Under the pieces are notes generated by a model. That model searched no databases. It was not told the origin of the DNA and saw only the letters and a list, made by a program, of their open reading frames with translations. The translations under genes were made by a program, and so were the position numbers. Below are positions 1-13,390 of a DNA stretch of 64,000 nucleotides, one piece after another. Position 1 is the stretch's first letter, and each line of letters begins with the position of its first letter. The stretch lies in assembly GCF_902635505.1 (NCBI RefSeq), contig NC_045427.1, positions 55,330,539 to 55,394,538 of the forward strand. Direction: 5' to 3'. Source of the stretch: Sarcophilus harrisii. Lineage: Eukaryota; Chordata; Mammalia; Dasyuromorphia; Dasyuridae.

Positions 1-94
1 AGTCTCTGAGAATTGCTGTGGTTAAAAACATCATCACACTAGTGAGAAGTTTCCAAATACCGAGCTACACTCAACTATAAATTCAGGCTGCTTA

Positions 95-150
95 GCAAAG
101 TACATGGCACATACTGGGCACTTAAGAAATGTTGATTGATTGACTAATGG
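95..150 (+). repeat. L2 LINE 3' terminus fragment
   Basis: CATGGCACATACTGGGCACT followed by TAAGAAATGTTGATTGATTG matches the typical L2 end (cacatagtaggcacttaataaatgttgattgattg). Confidence 0.6.
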
Positions 151-751
151 TGTAAAACTTATGCTCAAAGCCCTCTCAATATAAGCAGGCTTCCAGAACT
201 TCAGTACCAGGGACACACCATATGAGAATCCAGATCACATCTGAGCTCTAGGAAGCCTTACTCTTCCAAAAAAGAACAGACACAAAATTTAAAAATAAAT
301 ATCTCTTATTGAATACTTCTACTTCTTGTCTGAAGTTAAATGTTCAAACCTAGACCATATCTAGTAGAATATCTGGGGATTTTCCCATTGGAGATATCTA
401 GGCTCCAACTAGAAATTATCCTCTTCTTTTCTCAATACTTAAGATGCTTATGTGCCTTATAACCATTTTTCTGGGACTCTATTACTATAAAGTTCCTACA
501 TATTTCCTTGGCCTACACTATGGTAATTTAAGATATTATGGTTCATTTTGAAATAGCTCAAGGATTGGGACAGGAAGAAAGCAATGCACAGTTCCATTCC
601 AGTCATTCTAACCCATATAATAAGTATAATCTCATTTCAGCTAAACATGTAGATCTTTAAAATTCATAAACATTATCTTCCTAAACTTTTGTTTCCCTTT
701 TGCTATAGTCTAAGCATGTTAGAACTAATAGAGAATATATATATCTATTTA

Positions 752-950
752 CATAGATTCATAGGATTGAGAGCTGGAAGAAATCTTAAGCTTTTATCTA
801 ATTTAATCTCTTCATTTGCATAGATGAAGAAACCAAGGTACAAGAAGTCCAAAGAGTTGTCTAGTATTGCATCATTGGTTAAGAGCAAAACCAAAATGAG
901 ACCTTCTGATCCCAAATCCAGGGCCTTTTCCAATACACAAAGCTCCACGT
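752..950 (+). repeat. THER/MIR-type ancient SINE remnant
   Basis: The order 'ataggattgagagctggaag', a block resembling 'gatgaagaaaccaaggtaca', and 'ccttctgatcccaaatccag' fits the old therian SINE with the 'ataggatcatagatttagag' head. Confidence 0.5.
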
Positions 951-1347
951 TTTTCCATTAATACACAACCTAGGACCTGTACATTGGTATCTTCTCTGGA
1001 TACCTGTAATATGATTATTACTATAATGCCTTTGAAGCAAAGGCTGGCTCAAAAGGAGTTGAAAATTCAGTGAGTAATAATGAGACCTGGCAAGGAAGTG
1101 GTGCCCCATCCAAATAAGCTACAAGTTTATCCCTGTATTGAACATTCAGCAAGGACACAATGTATATAACACAACAGCCTTGCCTCTGTTCCTATTATAA
1201 AAAGATCCCAAAAGAATTTCAAAACTATATGGAGCACTGCTCCATCATTGGTGTGTAATCTCTTCAGCTCCATCCCATAAACTCCATATTGGTTAAGTTA
1301 ACAGCATTATAACTATTCAACTGTAACTGAAGTTCAGTGTTGTCCTA

Positions 1348-1500
<153 letters not shown>

Positions 1501-2114
1501 TTAGTAGAGAAACTTGTACATTGATCCACTTATCAGAAACCTATTCACACATAAGACCCCCAAAATAAAGTGGAAATAACTAAATCAATGTGCTAACAAG
1601 TATAAACCATCCTATCTTCAAAGAATTCTAATCAAGAATGGCTAATCAACATGATTCAGTTAATTGCTTCTTGAGCTTTAAAGATATGAAGCTTTGATTA
1701 TTTGCAAGATTGTCAAACATATTCAATATAGCTTAACTCCAATCAGAAAACACTGTGTTAAAAGGTCTACAAGAATAAAGGGTCAAGCTAAGTGTCAACA
1801 ACTTCAGTAACTCTGAAAGGAATGAAATAGTGCTCAAGATGTTGTATAACCAGGATGGGCATAAATAGAAGAAAGGGGTGGGAAAGACAAGGATAAAAAA
1901 GAATGAAGAAACAAATGAGAAAACAAAAGGAAACAAAAGGAAAGGAAAAGGGGGAGGATGCCACCAATAATTGCTTCCCTTGGCCTCAAGAAATACAAAG
2001 ATATCAAATAATTCAAACAGGCCGGCTAATTTTCTGCTAAGGATTATTTTACACATATAAAATTCAAAGACCTACAGCTCTATTACATGAACAATCACAT
2101 CCATTATCTGCTTT

Positions 2115-3130
2115 GTCAAAAATATCATGTGCAACGAAGAAACTGAAAATATTTCTAGCCACATGAAAAGATGCTCCAAATCATTATTAATCAGACAAAT
2201 GCAAATTAAGACAACCCTGAGATACCACTACACACCTGTCAGATTGGCTAGAATGACAGGAAAAGATAATGAGGAATGTTGGAGGGAATATGGGAAAACA
2301 GGGACACTAGTACATTGTTGGTGGAATTGTGAATACATCCATTCTGGAGAGCAATTTGGAACTATGCTCAAAAAATTATCAAACTGTGCATACTCTTTGA
2401 TCCAGCGGTGTTTCTACCGGGCTTATACCCCAAAGAGATCTTAAAGAAGGGAGAGGGATCTGTATGTGCAAGAATGTTTGTGGCAGCCCTCTTTGTTTAT
2501 AGTAGCCCTTTTTGTAATGGCAGAGAATTGGAAACTGAGAGGATGCTCATCAGTGGGGAATGGCTACATAAATTATGGTATATGAATGTAATGGAATATT
2601 ACTGTTCTATAAGAAATGGTGAGCAGGCTGATTTCAGAAAAGCCTGGAAAGACTTATATGAACTGATGCTGAGTGAAGCAAGTTGACCAAGAGATATTGT
2701 ATGCAGTAACAGCAAGATTATATGATAATCAACTGTGATAGACTTGGTTCTTTTCAACAAAGAGGTGATTTAAAGCAATTCCAATAGATTTGGGATTGAA
2801 AGTGCTATCTGCATCCAAAGAGAATACTTTAGAGACCAAATGTGGATCAAAGCATAGTATTTTCTTTTTTGTTTCTTTGCTTGCTTATTTTGTTTTTTTC
2901 TCAAGTTTTTTTTTTCCTCCTTCTGATGTGATTTTTCTTGCATAGCATGACAAATATGGAAATATGTTTAGAAGAATTTCACAGATTTAACCTCTATTGG
3001 ATTGCTTGCTGTCTGTGGGAGGGAGTGGGGGGAAGACGGGAGAAAAATTAGGAACATAAGATTTAGCAAAGATAATTGTTGAAAACTATCTTTGCATGTA
3101 TTTGGAAAAATAAAAAGCTATGTTTAAAAG
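2115..3130 (+). mobile_element. L1 LINE, 5'-truncated 3' end
   Basis: The copy carries the L1 3' module: 'atgcaaattaagacaaccct', 'gagataccactacacacctg', 'acattgttggtggaattgtg', 'tttgatccagcggtg' and 'gcagccctctttgt'. It ends with the 'gattgcttgctgtctgtggg' G-rich UTR and an AATAAA near 3110. The small open frames at 2127-2686 belong to it and are broken. Diverged, so not recent. A short possible target duplication (TGTCAAAA at 2114-2121 and 3131-3138) is weak. Confidence 0.8.
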
Positions 3131-3294
3131 TGTCAAAAGTAAACAGTGAGCTTGTCTATGAAGCTGGGTCTGAAGTAAATCAGGCAAAGCCAATAATCTT
3201 TTTACACTTAATCCATGTGAAGTCACAATCACTTCTCAAGGCTTGTACATTTTGCCTCTGAATTGCCTCATTTCTTTCTATGCCCCATTTGTCA

Positions 3295-4130
<836 letters not shown>

Positions 4131-4179
4131 TATAATCCATGAATATGTGTCATACTTTCCTGCATTTATTCATGAAATA

Positions 4180-4395
4180 GGATGGGCTAAAATTTACACA
4201 GAAGTTACAAGTTTTACAAAGCAATTAATTGTATGTACATTATATCATTTGATGCTCACATCTACATTGTGAGGTTGCTAGTGAATATATTCTCATTTTA
4301 CAGATAAAGAAATAGATTCTGATTTAAGCAACCTACTCTCATACAGCTAGGTCTCATCTGAATCTAACCCTACTATGCTATTTCTTCTGACTCCA
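4180..4395 (-). repeat. MIR-type SINE remnant
   Basis: This is the reverse-orientation MIR/CORE pattern 'cattttacagataaagaaat' followed by 'catacagctaggtc'. Confidence 0.4.
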
Positions 4396-4554
4396 TGTCT
4401 TTCTTATCCAGATCTACTGTCAAATCTCATCTATTCTTCAAGGCCTGATCACAAGGACAGCTCCCACCTGAAAGCTCCCCTGATCCTTTCCAACAATGTG
4501 ACCTCTCTGAAGTCCCCCCACAATACCTATTTGCACAGAGGTAATCTGGAATTC

Positions 4555-4755
4555 TAGAAAAGACACCCAGCTTGGAGTGAAGAAAGAGATTAAGTTTACA
4601 TTGAGGATCCATTACTTACAAAGTCTGTGACCAAATAGTCATTTAGGGCATGGCACTTATAAGTCTCATCTGTCAAATGGGACTATGTAGAGAGCCCTTG
4701 TACCACCTCTCTCACAGTGTAAAGGTAAGCCAAAGTGCTTTAGAAATAGCTATTC
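4555..4755 (+). repeat. MIR-type SINE remnant
   Basis: The MIR order (head, 'tctcatctgtcaaatgggac', then 'gccaaagtgctttagaaata') is seen on the plus strand. The copy is heavily diverged. Confidence 0.4.
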
Positions 4756-5149
4756 TTTGAAATGCAATCAACCAAACACTGTGTAATTATGATCATCAAG
4801 TCTGGCTCCAGGGAAGAATTGACAAAATGGTCCTCCTTCCCCTCTTTGCAAAATTCAGGACTGCAGATGTGGAATACTGCCAAAAGACAGTTTAAGGCAT
4901 TGGTTGGTTTTACTTATTTTTTCCTCTTTTTTAATTTCTGTTTCATTAGATGGCACATTAAGTAGGAGAATGGGAAAGAATATTCAGAAATAAAGCTGAT
5001 ATAAAAACAAGAAAAAATCAAGATTCATTTTCAAAAGACAGGTGAACTATTATTTATCCTTAGGCAATGAGGAGAAATAAAGGCATGGCTCTTATATCTT
5101 AGCTTGCATTAATTACTTGTATGTTTCTCTCACCATTATCACCTCTCTT

Positions 5150-5245
5150 CCCACCACCACTAAATTTTAACTCCTTGAAAGCAGGAACTTAATTTGTTTT
5201 TGCAACTATAGCACCGACCATTAGGTTCCCAATAATTAGTAACAA
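5150..5245 (+). repeat. L2 3' end fragment
   Basis: 'aactccttgaaagcaggaac' leading to 'ccaataattagtaa' follows the L2 end 'gctccttgagggcagggac ... aataaatg'. Confidence 0.4.
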
Positions 5246-5299
5246 CTATATTAACCACCTAAGGCTTTTCTTAGGGAGAAAAAAAAGCAAACTCTGTTT

Positions 5300-5830
5300 T
5301 GAACAAGGTTCATTTACTTATTTATTCATGAAATACTAAGTAAACAATTGTTGTGTGCAAAGCACTGTGCTAAATGTTAGGGAATCCCAAAATTTAGCTA
5401 AAATGGGCCTTCATTGAACTCACAGATAAGAATCAAATAGAGGCAAGCCTACTATACTTCACAAAGCATCCTAGAAGGTCTGAGAAGGAAAGTCATTCCA
5501 CACTAAGGGAACTGAGAAAGGCTTTATATTGGAGGCTTTAAATTAAAGGGAAAAGTAGAAATTCAACAGGCTGAAAGAAGATAGGAAGGCATTCCAAACT
5601 CAGGGAACAGAGATCAAAGAGAAAAAAGCAGAACAGTACACAACCCGTTCAGAAGCAGAGTGTCACATTTTAACCACAGCATAATCTGGTGCAGAGGGAA
5701 GTCACAAGATATAAAGCTGGAAGAGAAAAGCAGTATTAGACTATGGAGAACCTCAAATGTTAAACAGAATTATGATCAACTTCACATCATAAGCAAAAAA
5801 TCAAATTAAATCGCATGATTATGAAAAGAG
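5300..5830 (-). repeat. L2 LINE, minus strand
   Basis: The copy begins with the reversed L2 end ('gcaaagcactgtgctaaatg') and continues through 'ggaaggcattccaaactcag' and 'gggaacagagatcaaag', the usual reversed L2 order. Confidence 0.55.
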
Positions 5831-6144
5831 AAGAATCTCATCTCCATTTATTCTTAAAAACTAAGTAATCAAAGATGATCAAGATTAAAGGGAGAAAAAA
5901 AAAGCTGTCTTCAGTGTATTGACTTGAGGTGCTGAAAGGATGTCCAATCTGAGATACACTATAGGGAATTGACTCTGGTGCAAGGTTTATAGGAAAAATG
6001 ACTACTTGAGAGGTTTGGAAATCATGTGCCAGAGTTAACAGCAAAAACCAAGAAACAAATGAAAGTGCCAAAGGAAGAACACAGAAAAGAGAAGAGCGAC
6101 CACAGCAGAACTGGTTAAATGAGAAAGGATTATAAAGGCAGGAT

Positions 6145-6835
6145 GGGGGTACCAGTCCTTGGTGTCATCTTCACAATCTCTCACCCCCATATTCTAGCCA
6201 AAGCCATACATCTCTTTGCTATGCCCCACCCCCTCTTCTGACACTGTCACCACCCTCATCATCTCATATGTGGAGTTTTGCAAAACCTGCCAGCAAGGCT
6301 GCCTGCCTTAAGTCTGTTTTCCAGGCAAGCCCTGGGCAAGCCACTATAGCATAGGTCTGATCATGTGACCCCACTCTTCAATAAACTCCAGTGACCCCTT
6401 GTTGCCTCCAAGGGCAAATGTAAGCACTCTATTAGCATTCAAAGCCCTTCATTTTTCCCTTGGTCCCCTCTGATCTCCCCAAAGTTGTCACACCTTATAC
6501 CCTAACATACTCTTCAATTTAGTGACACTGGCCTCTGGCTTAGTCATATCTGGAATGCTTTCTCTCCCCTGCTATACTTCCTGGCTTTCTTTAAATAACA
6601 AATAAAATCCCATCTTCTACAGGAAGCCTATCCCAAGCTCTTTTAATTCTAGTACTTTCCCATTCTTATTTCTTATTTATTCCTTATACAGCTTATTTGA
6701 ACATGTTTGTCATTTCCCCCATTCAACTGTAAGCTCCTTGAAGGGGCTGTCTTTTGCCTCTTTTTTATCTCAGTACTTAACACAATTCCTGACACATAGT
6801 AGGCACTTAATAAATGTTTATTGATTGATTTACTG
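6145..6835 (+). repeat. L2 LINE 3' region, well preserved order
   Basis: In order: 'gacactgtcaccaccctcat', 'aggtctgatcatgtgacccc', 'ttcaataaactccagtgacc', 'cattcaaagcccttcatttt', 'agtgacactggcctctggct', 'tctacaggaagcctatccca', 'aactgtaagctccttgaagg', 'cacatagtaggcacttaata' and 'aatgtttattgattgatt'. These are the L2 C-terminal ORF and 3' end, read directly. Confidence 0.85.
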
Positions 6836-8149
6836 ACCAGGGAGTATAGAACCTGTGCAACAGAGATGGGAGGGAGTAGTAAAGAATGGCCAAGTCAAAA
6901 TCAATTTGAGGATGACGATTTAAAAGAGTACAATAGATCTGCTCATCAGGAATTTATTCGTGACCTTTGGAGAAAAAAATCTCAGTGTCATAATCAGTGT
7001 GGAAGGCAAAATATATGAGGAAATGGAAGCATTGGGTAGAAAATATTTGAAAGAACTTTAGTAATAAAAGGATGGAGATAGCACAGGAGCTGGAGAGGTT
7101 AAAAGAATCAAAGGAAGGTTTTTTTTTTCCTTAAAAGATTGAGAAAACTATTCATACGCAGTGTGCAGGCAGAGAAGCGAAGGGAAAAGGGGAGGTTAGA
7201 GAAACATGAGAGAGAACCAATGACAGGTCCAGGTCCTAGAATTAAACAAGAAGAGAATAGGCTCAAAGGTACAAGTCTCAGTGATGTCTATGGATTCTCC
7301 TTCTATGACCAGGGAAGGAAAAAAAGAATCGTGCAATGATGTTGAAAAGTTTTTATGGAACAGGGAAGAATGGCTGAAGGAATTCAGGCCAGATGGGCTA
7401 AATAATACTCAGGAAGGCTTGCCATCCCCTGTAAATGTGGAGGAAGAGAGAGAAGGAAAGGTTGGGAACAAGTACTATGGCAAACATTCTTAGATCATGT
7501 AGAAGACATTCCAGTATCGGGACACATTATTCCAGAATTCTCTCTGCTGAGATGCTCATTCTGTACTTTTTATGACATCCCCAGGAACTGCTGTGATTTC
7601 AGCTCCAGAGAGTCTCATGTCAGCCTTTTTTTACACACCTTCAGTACCTCTAATCACTCTGACCATCAAACCCTCATCCCTTGTCTCACTTTTTATTTTG
7701 TCTTACCAACTACTTTTTTCTTCAACTAGATTCTTCTATTGTTTCTTCTTAGTCTTTCACTTTCTTCTGTTCCTCTCTTGTCTATTTCTTGGATACTTAA
7801 AGCACCAACACTTCTCCTTTGATTTTTCAAGTTCTCCCATTTTATCCTCTTTCCAAATTCAATCTCGCCTCCACAGTTTCAAAATCCTCCAACTTCAAAT
7901 AACCTTCATAGCTGGTTCTCTTCCTCATCAACTCAAACCCTTTTCCCATGTAATCCACTGTTTCAGAAAAGGGAAAACAATGAAGGTACCCTTCCCGGGC
8001 ACCTTGGGGAAGGATGGAGAAACAGAAAACTTGCCTATCCTTCACCCAAGGCAGCCTTCTAGTCCTCAATAGTGCTGTGCTTTTGACTACTATGAGTTGG
8101 AGAGCCAACCAAGAAATTCATTCTTAGCCTGTTCGGCCATTTTTTTTAT

Positions 8150-8375
8150 CAGCAAACAACATTTATTTTTTGATCCTTGAATCCTTAAAATATTTGTAAC
8201 AATAGCTTGCATTTATATAGTGCTTTTGAGATTTGCAAAGCACTGTACACTTGACCATTTTTAAACTAAGACAGGTGGTTAAATGACCTGCCTAGCGTCA
8301 CAGGATTACTACAAGTGTCAGGGATGGAATTTGAATGCAGAGATTTCTGACTCCAGAGCATCTTTCCTCTGGCTC
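8150..8375 (-). repeat. MIR-type SINE, minus strand
   Basis: 'catttatatagtgcttttga', 'caaagcactgtacac' and 'aatgacctgcctagcgtcac' follow the reversed MIR/CORE-SINE pattern and end near 'tctgactccagagcatcttt'. Confidence 0.55.
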
Positions 8376-8654
8376 AGTACAGAATCATTTGGGCTTTATA
8401 TTTGCTCTGTGCTTCTTTCTGTATTTAATCAGCCAGGATAGTTATAAGAATCTTCCTGAAGTCAGGGTCAGAAAAGTCCTGGGTTCGAAGCAATCCCTGA
8501 GCACAAGTTTTCATTTCCTCTTTCTTTAGAAAGGATAGACTACTTGGAGAAGTCAAGTGGCAGAATCGATGAAAGGCTGGCTCAGCAAGCAGGAAACCTG
8601 AATTCAAATCCCGATTTATTTCACCTCTCCCAATCACAATTCTCAGTCACAGAA

Positions 8655-10560
8655 TCAGTAAGCACTATTGCCAGGCACTGTGCTAAGCATTGGGAAATAA
8701 AATCTTGTATTCCAAATATCCTTCTCTTGTCCCCTCTACCCTCTCAATGATCTCTCAATCTAATGGGGGAGACAGCAAACTATTCAGCATAAACAGGAAA
8801 TAAAAGGCAAGACACTTCCCACAGAAGGCAGAATTTTGGTTAATTCTTGGAAGAATTTGATAGGTAGCTATGAGGAAAGAGATTGTTGCAGGCATGGGGT
8901 CAGAAAGAACAAACACCTGGAGCTGAGTCTTTTTTTTTTTTTTGGTGAAACAGCAAGAATGTCAGGGACTCGATCAAATAGCATGTTGAAGGGAGCAAAG
9001 TATAACAAGATCCAGTGTTACCAAATCAAAAAATTGTGTCAAAGTGTAAAAGGGGAGAAGATGGAAACCTATATTATAAATTGCTTTCAATGCCAAGCAG
9101 AGAATTTTGTATTTGATCCTAGAAGTGGCAGGGAGCCACTGAAATTTAGTAAGAAGGAGAGAGACAGGATTGGACCTTCACCTTGGGAAAATCACTACAT
9201 GGAGGATACACTGGAATGGGCAGAGAGTTAAAGAGAGAGACTCACCAGCAATTATTGCAATAATTTAGACATGAGGTGATAAAGGCCTACACTAGAATGG
9301 TCAGTGCCTGAAGAAAAAAAAGGGGTGTATCTGAGGATATTACAGAGGGGAGATCGACAAGCTTGACAATGTCCTAGATGTGAGGAAGGGGGGGCAGAAG
9401 ATAATGAAAAGTCAAGATATATGGTACCCTCAACTGATATAGGAAAGTCTGAAGAGAGGACTTAGGTGAAAAGACACACTTGTTTGTTATGCCCAAATGC
9501 ATACCCTTTGAGCCAGCAATGTCTCTACTGGATCTCTATTCAGAAGAGATCATAAAAAAGGGGAAAGGACCCACATGTGCAAAAATGTTTGTGGCAGCCC
9601 GTTTGTAGGGTAAAGGAACTGGAAACTCAGTGGATGCCCATCAGTTGGGTAATGGCTAAATAAGTTATGGTATATGAATGTCATGGAATATTATTATTCT
9701 AGAAGAAATCATCAGCAGGATGATTTCAAAAAAGCTTGGAAAGATTTAACATGAACTGATGCTGAATGAAGTGAGGAGAATCAAGAGAACATTGTAACAA
9801 GATTATGTGATGAACAAATAGGATAGACTTGAGTCTTTTCAACAATGAATACAATAAGCAAGAGACTGGTGATACAAAGTGCATCTACATCCAAAAAGAG
9901 AACTATGAAGACTAATGTGGATCAAAGCATAGTATTTTCACTATTTGGGGGGTGGAGAGTGTTTCTCAGGTTTTCCCCTTTTGATCTGAATTTTGTGCAA
10001 CATGATGAACATAGAAATGTTTAGAATAATTGCACACACTTAACCTATATAAGATTGCTTGCTTTCCTGGGAGGGTAAAGGGGAGGGGGAAGTAGAGAAA
10101 GAGAAATTTGGAACACAAGGTTTTGCAAAGGTGAATGTTGACAACTATCTGCATGTATTTGGAAAAATAAAATGCCATTAAAAAAGAAAAAAATGTTCAG
10201 AGTAAGTTTAAAAAGAGTTGTTTTGAACATATTGAGTTTAAAATGTCTGCGAGGAATCTAGTCTCAGGTATCTGAAAGGCAGTTGCTGGAGATGCAAGAT
10301 TGGGAGCAGGAGATGGTAATTATTAACTCTATGGAAATTGAAGAGATCATCAAGTACAAAAGCAGCAGCCCAGATCCAAGTTCTGTGGGATATCCAGAGT
10401 TTAATAGGTATGATCTAGAAGAGGAACCCACAAAGGAGATAGAGAAGGAAGAGTCAGCAGGCAGAGGTAGAAGAACCAGGAAAGAGTGATGTGCAGATAT
10501 AGAGGAGAAAATTTCGAGGTGGCTGATCCAACAGTGTCAGAGAGGTACAAAAGATTGAGG
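8655..10560 (-). repeat. L2 LINE, minus strand, split by an L1 insertion
   Basis: 8655-9480 runs from 'gccaggcactgtgctaagca' through 'tttgatcctagaagtggcag', 'ggagccactgaaattt' and 'gcaattattgcaataattta'. 10200-10560 continues with 'ttgaacatattgagtttaaa', 'aggtatctgaaaggcagttg' and 'agagtttaataggtat', the next part of reversed L2. The L1 at 9488-10196 separates the halves, so the L2 is older. Confidence 0.7.
9488..10196 (+). mobile_element. L1 LINE, 5'-truncated, inserted in L2
   Basis: The copy starts at 'atgcccaaatgcataccctt', passes 'tttgtggcagcccgtttgta', 'ccatcagttgggtaatggct' and 'gattgcttgctttcctggga', and ends 'tttggaaaaataaaatgcca' plus an A-rich tail. Its sequence is moderately diverged from the other L1 copies. 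Confidence 0.8.
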
Positions 10561-10957
10561 ACCGTCTATGGCAATTCCAGATCAGTCTTGAAGGCCACTA
10601 ACACACATAATAGTAAAGGAATTCCTTACCAAAAGCACCTCATGTCACTGACATCAGAGGTCCAGTCCCCATCTATATAGTTGTCTGTATATAATAATAC
10701 CATTATTATTAATGGTATAGGGAGAGAAACATCATTTTATGGATTTCAGATCCTTGATGTGATTGACTTTGTGTTCCCACATAAGTGATACTAATGAACA
10801 TATTCAAGAATCTGACTGTGTCAGGTACATCCCTAAGAACTCTCTCTGTGCTTACCATAGATAAAAATCAAACATAGCTTTATATTTGTCGAGGTCAGCT
10901 TTCTCACCTTTCTTCTTGAAGACCTTGTAGAAATCTTGAGAACTCTATTAAGAAACA

Positions 10958-11110
10958 GTGGATAATGTATAACCTATATTGGATTGCTTGCCATCTTGGG
11001 GAGGAGAGATGGGAAGGAGAAAAGGAGAAAAATGTGGACCTTGAAATCTTATTTAAAAAAGAATGTTGAAAATTGTCTTTACATGCAATTGGGAAAAATA
11101 GTATTTAAAA
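10958..11110 (+). mobile_element. L1 3' UTR fragment
   Basis: 'attggattgcttgccatctt' followed by a G/A-rich block and 'gaatgttgaaaattgtcttt', then 'acatgcaattgggaaaaata', is the terminal L1 3' UTR only. Confidence 0.65.
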
Positions 11111-11180
11111 TATTTGTATTATATATAGTATATGTATAATATAAATACAGTAAATATAGTAATACTATTTTCTAAAGAAA
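11110..11180. repeat. AT-rich low-complexity tract
   Basis: TATA/TATG-rich sequence directly follows the L1 3' end. It is probably derived from its tail. Confidence 0.5.
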
Positions 11181-11344
11181 TTTTTAAAAATCAGTGGATG
11201 CAGAATTCTAAGAGGCACCTTCCCATCACAAAGCAAGCTTTCACTAGAAATATCTTAGAGTACTGGCTTTTACAACAGTAATGAGCTCTTCAAAGGATGG
11301 GGTAAAGACCACATAACTATACTTTTTCAAGTGCTCCAAGGCTT

Positions 11345-12010
11345 TATTACATAGATCAACAATTGATTTACTTAGCGGCTACTGTGTACAAGGCATCTTA
11401 AGAAATTACAAGTAAAATGGTCTCTGCCCTCAAAAAGTTTACAACCTAATGGGAAACACAACACTGGTTATGAAAATAAAAACTTTAGATGGTGATAAGT
11501 TAAATATTGATAAGAAAATGTTAAATAAAAAATTCAAGGGTAAATAAATTGAAAACAGCAACAGAACAAAGAGTTTTTAGCTTTTTAAGAATGGTTTGAG
11601 GAGGGGCAGTAAGGTGATACAGTCGATGGAGCACCAGCCCTGAAGTCAGGAGGACCTAAGTTCAAATGTGGTGTCAGATACAACATTTCCCAGCTGTGTG
11701 AAACTTGGGAAGTCACTTAACCCCAGTTGCCTCAGCAAAAAATAAAAAACGGTTTGAGAAAAGAAATGGGACTTGAGCTGAATGCTAAAAAATGGTAGGA
11801 ATCTAGATAGAAGAGAAGAAAAGGATGAGATGTTTGGGGCACACTGAATAAGTTGGATTAAAGTAGAAGAGTAGAAACTTATGAAAAATCAAGTTTCAGA
11901 TGGTGGAAAGTTTGGACACATAGGCAATGGATAATTATTGAGTTTTTTTAAGGATTTCGCAAATATCAAAGGCTTTGGTAAGAAGATGAAAAAGTATCGC
12001 TGCCCAAAAT
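11345..12010 (-). repeat. L2 LINE, minus strand, split by a SINE
   Basis: 11360-11580 has 'actgtgtacaaggcatctta' and 'tctctgccctcaaaaagttt', followed by 'acaacctaatggg'. 11759-12010 continues with 'gaaatgggacttgagctgaa' and onward. A SINE at 11601-11750 separates the two parts. Confidence 0.65.
11601..11750 (+). mobile_element. Marsupial tRNA-derived SINE
   Basis: 'gaggggcagtaaggtgatac', 'ggagcaccagccctgaagtc', 'aggaggacctaagttcaaat' and 'agtcacttaaccccagttgc' are the full head-to-tail pattern of the common marsupial (WSINE/MIR-superfamily type) SINE. GGTTTGAG flanks it at 11593-11600 and 11751-11758. The exact subfamily name is not certain. Confidence 0.8.
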
Positions 12011-13390
12011 GGGGAGCCAAAAGCTTGGGTACAAGAGCAGTCAACATGTTCTTCCTTGAGGACCGGCTCCACTTGGATTCTCCATTGTGTGCTCCTTTCC
12101 TCCCATTAGCTTGCAATGTGAATCATATTTACATTCCTAGAATCAGTTACTAAGTTTCCCTTTAGCCTTTGTAGCACAGCATTTGACACAGAGTAAATTT
12201 TATTGATGGGCTAAAAAGTGACAAACTTTCCAAAAGCATTATTACTACATACACTAACACTTATTAAGGAGGAAACGGTGGCCAAACGAGACGCCGTGTA
12301 ACCGCATGTCTGACTGATCTCAGGTCTCCCCTGAAGCTCACGCGCCCTGCGGCCCCCGCCCGCCTAACTTTTCTCACTTACACACGTACATCCCCACACA
12401 GGTTTGCTACAGCTCAGCCTTTCCTGCTCGGGCTCTCTCCCGAAGGTCAGGAGGCGCAGCAAGGGCTAACCCAGTACTATTTAATCGGACTTTCTCCAGT
12501 CCCTGGGCATCTGGATCAGACCAGTCCTTTAGAGGGGCTCTCTGGGCGCCAGTCTCCGGCAGGACTTAATGGGGGCCAGGCACAGTAAGCAGGCTCTCTA
12601 AGGCCCCCGCCGGAAGCCCTCATCCTAACGGGACGGCGCTGCACAGAGTTTGGGGGCACCTTCGGACGCCGAGCAGAGAAAAGGCCCATCACTGACCAAA
12701 ATCGTGCAATGGGCTGCCTTTGGGGTTTAACTGCTTCGGGGATCTTCATTTTTACAGGCAGAGGCGGCTCTGACCCCTACGGAAGTGGAGGCGGGCGGCC
12801 CCTGAGGTGACTCCGGCCACGGTCCCCTCGGCAAACGGCGGAGCGGGGATTAGCATCTAGGGGCTAGACGGGCCTAGAACTCCTCAAACCTAGAACAAGG
12901 CCCTAAAGCAAACCCTGGGGGGAGGGGCCGGGGCGGACACGCCCCCTCCGCCGGGGGGGGGGGCGCGCTCGGGCCGGACCCGACCACCTGGGGTTCCCCT
13001 TCCCAGCGGGGGGTCTGAAGGGGAGCTCCCCCGGCCCCACGGACAGGGACCCCCCCCGACTCTCTCTCTCTGCCGCTTGCGCAGCGGGAGGACAAGACCA
13101 AAGGAGAGGAGAGGCAGCCACTCGGGCCCGGGAGGTGCGAGGGGGCGTATTTTAAACTTTTTTTCTTTGGAGGACCCCTCAGCCCTCCTCTACACAAGCT
13201 GAAGCGGGGCCCGGGAGCGCTGCCTCCCCTCCCGCCGCTTCGGCCTCCTCTCCTACGGCCGGTCACGCACGCACGGCCCGCGCCTGCCACCGCGCACGCG
13301 CACTCCTTTCTCTTCGCTCTCCCTCCCCCCCCCACCTTCCAGCCCCCGCGTTAGAACCGTAACGGCCGATCGGCTGGCTACGTGTCTCAC

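Noticed and set aside
1-1340. A search for the next PRMT7 exon (SSYADMLHDKDRN... in human)
   Set aside because: No matching minus-strand sequence was seen; it must lie outside the window.
2127-2686. Adjacent open frames that look like a small gene
   Set aside because: They are pieces of the L1 3' module, repeated at 43432-43856 and elsewhere in the window.
7572-8072. 166-codon plus-strand open frame rich in Phe/Leu/Ser
   Set aside because: T/C-rich sequence in an intron; the composition explains the frame and no homologue comes to mind.
12874-13335. 153-codon minus-strand open frame beside the bidirectional promoter
   Set aside because: Gly/Arg/Pro-rich GC artefact, overlapping another frame, with no family resemblance or splice context.
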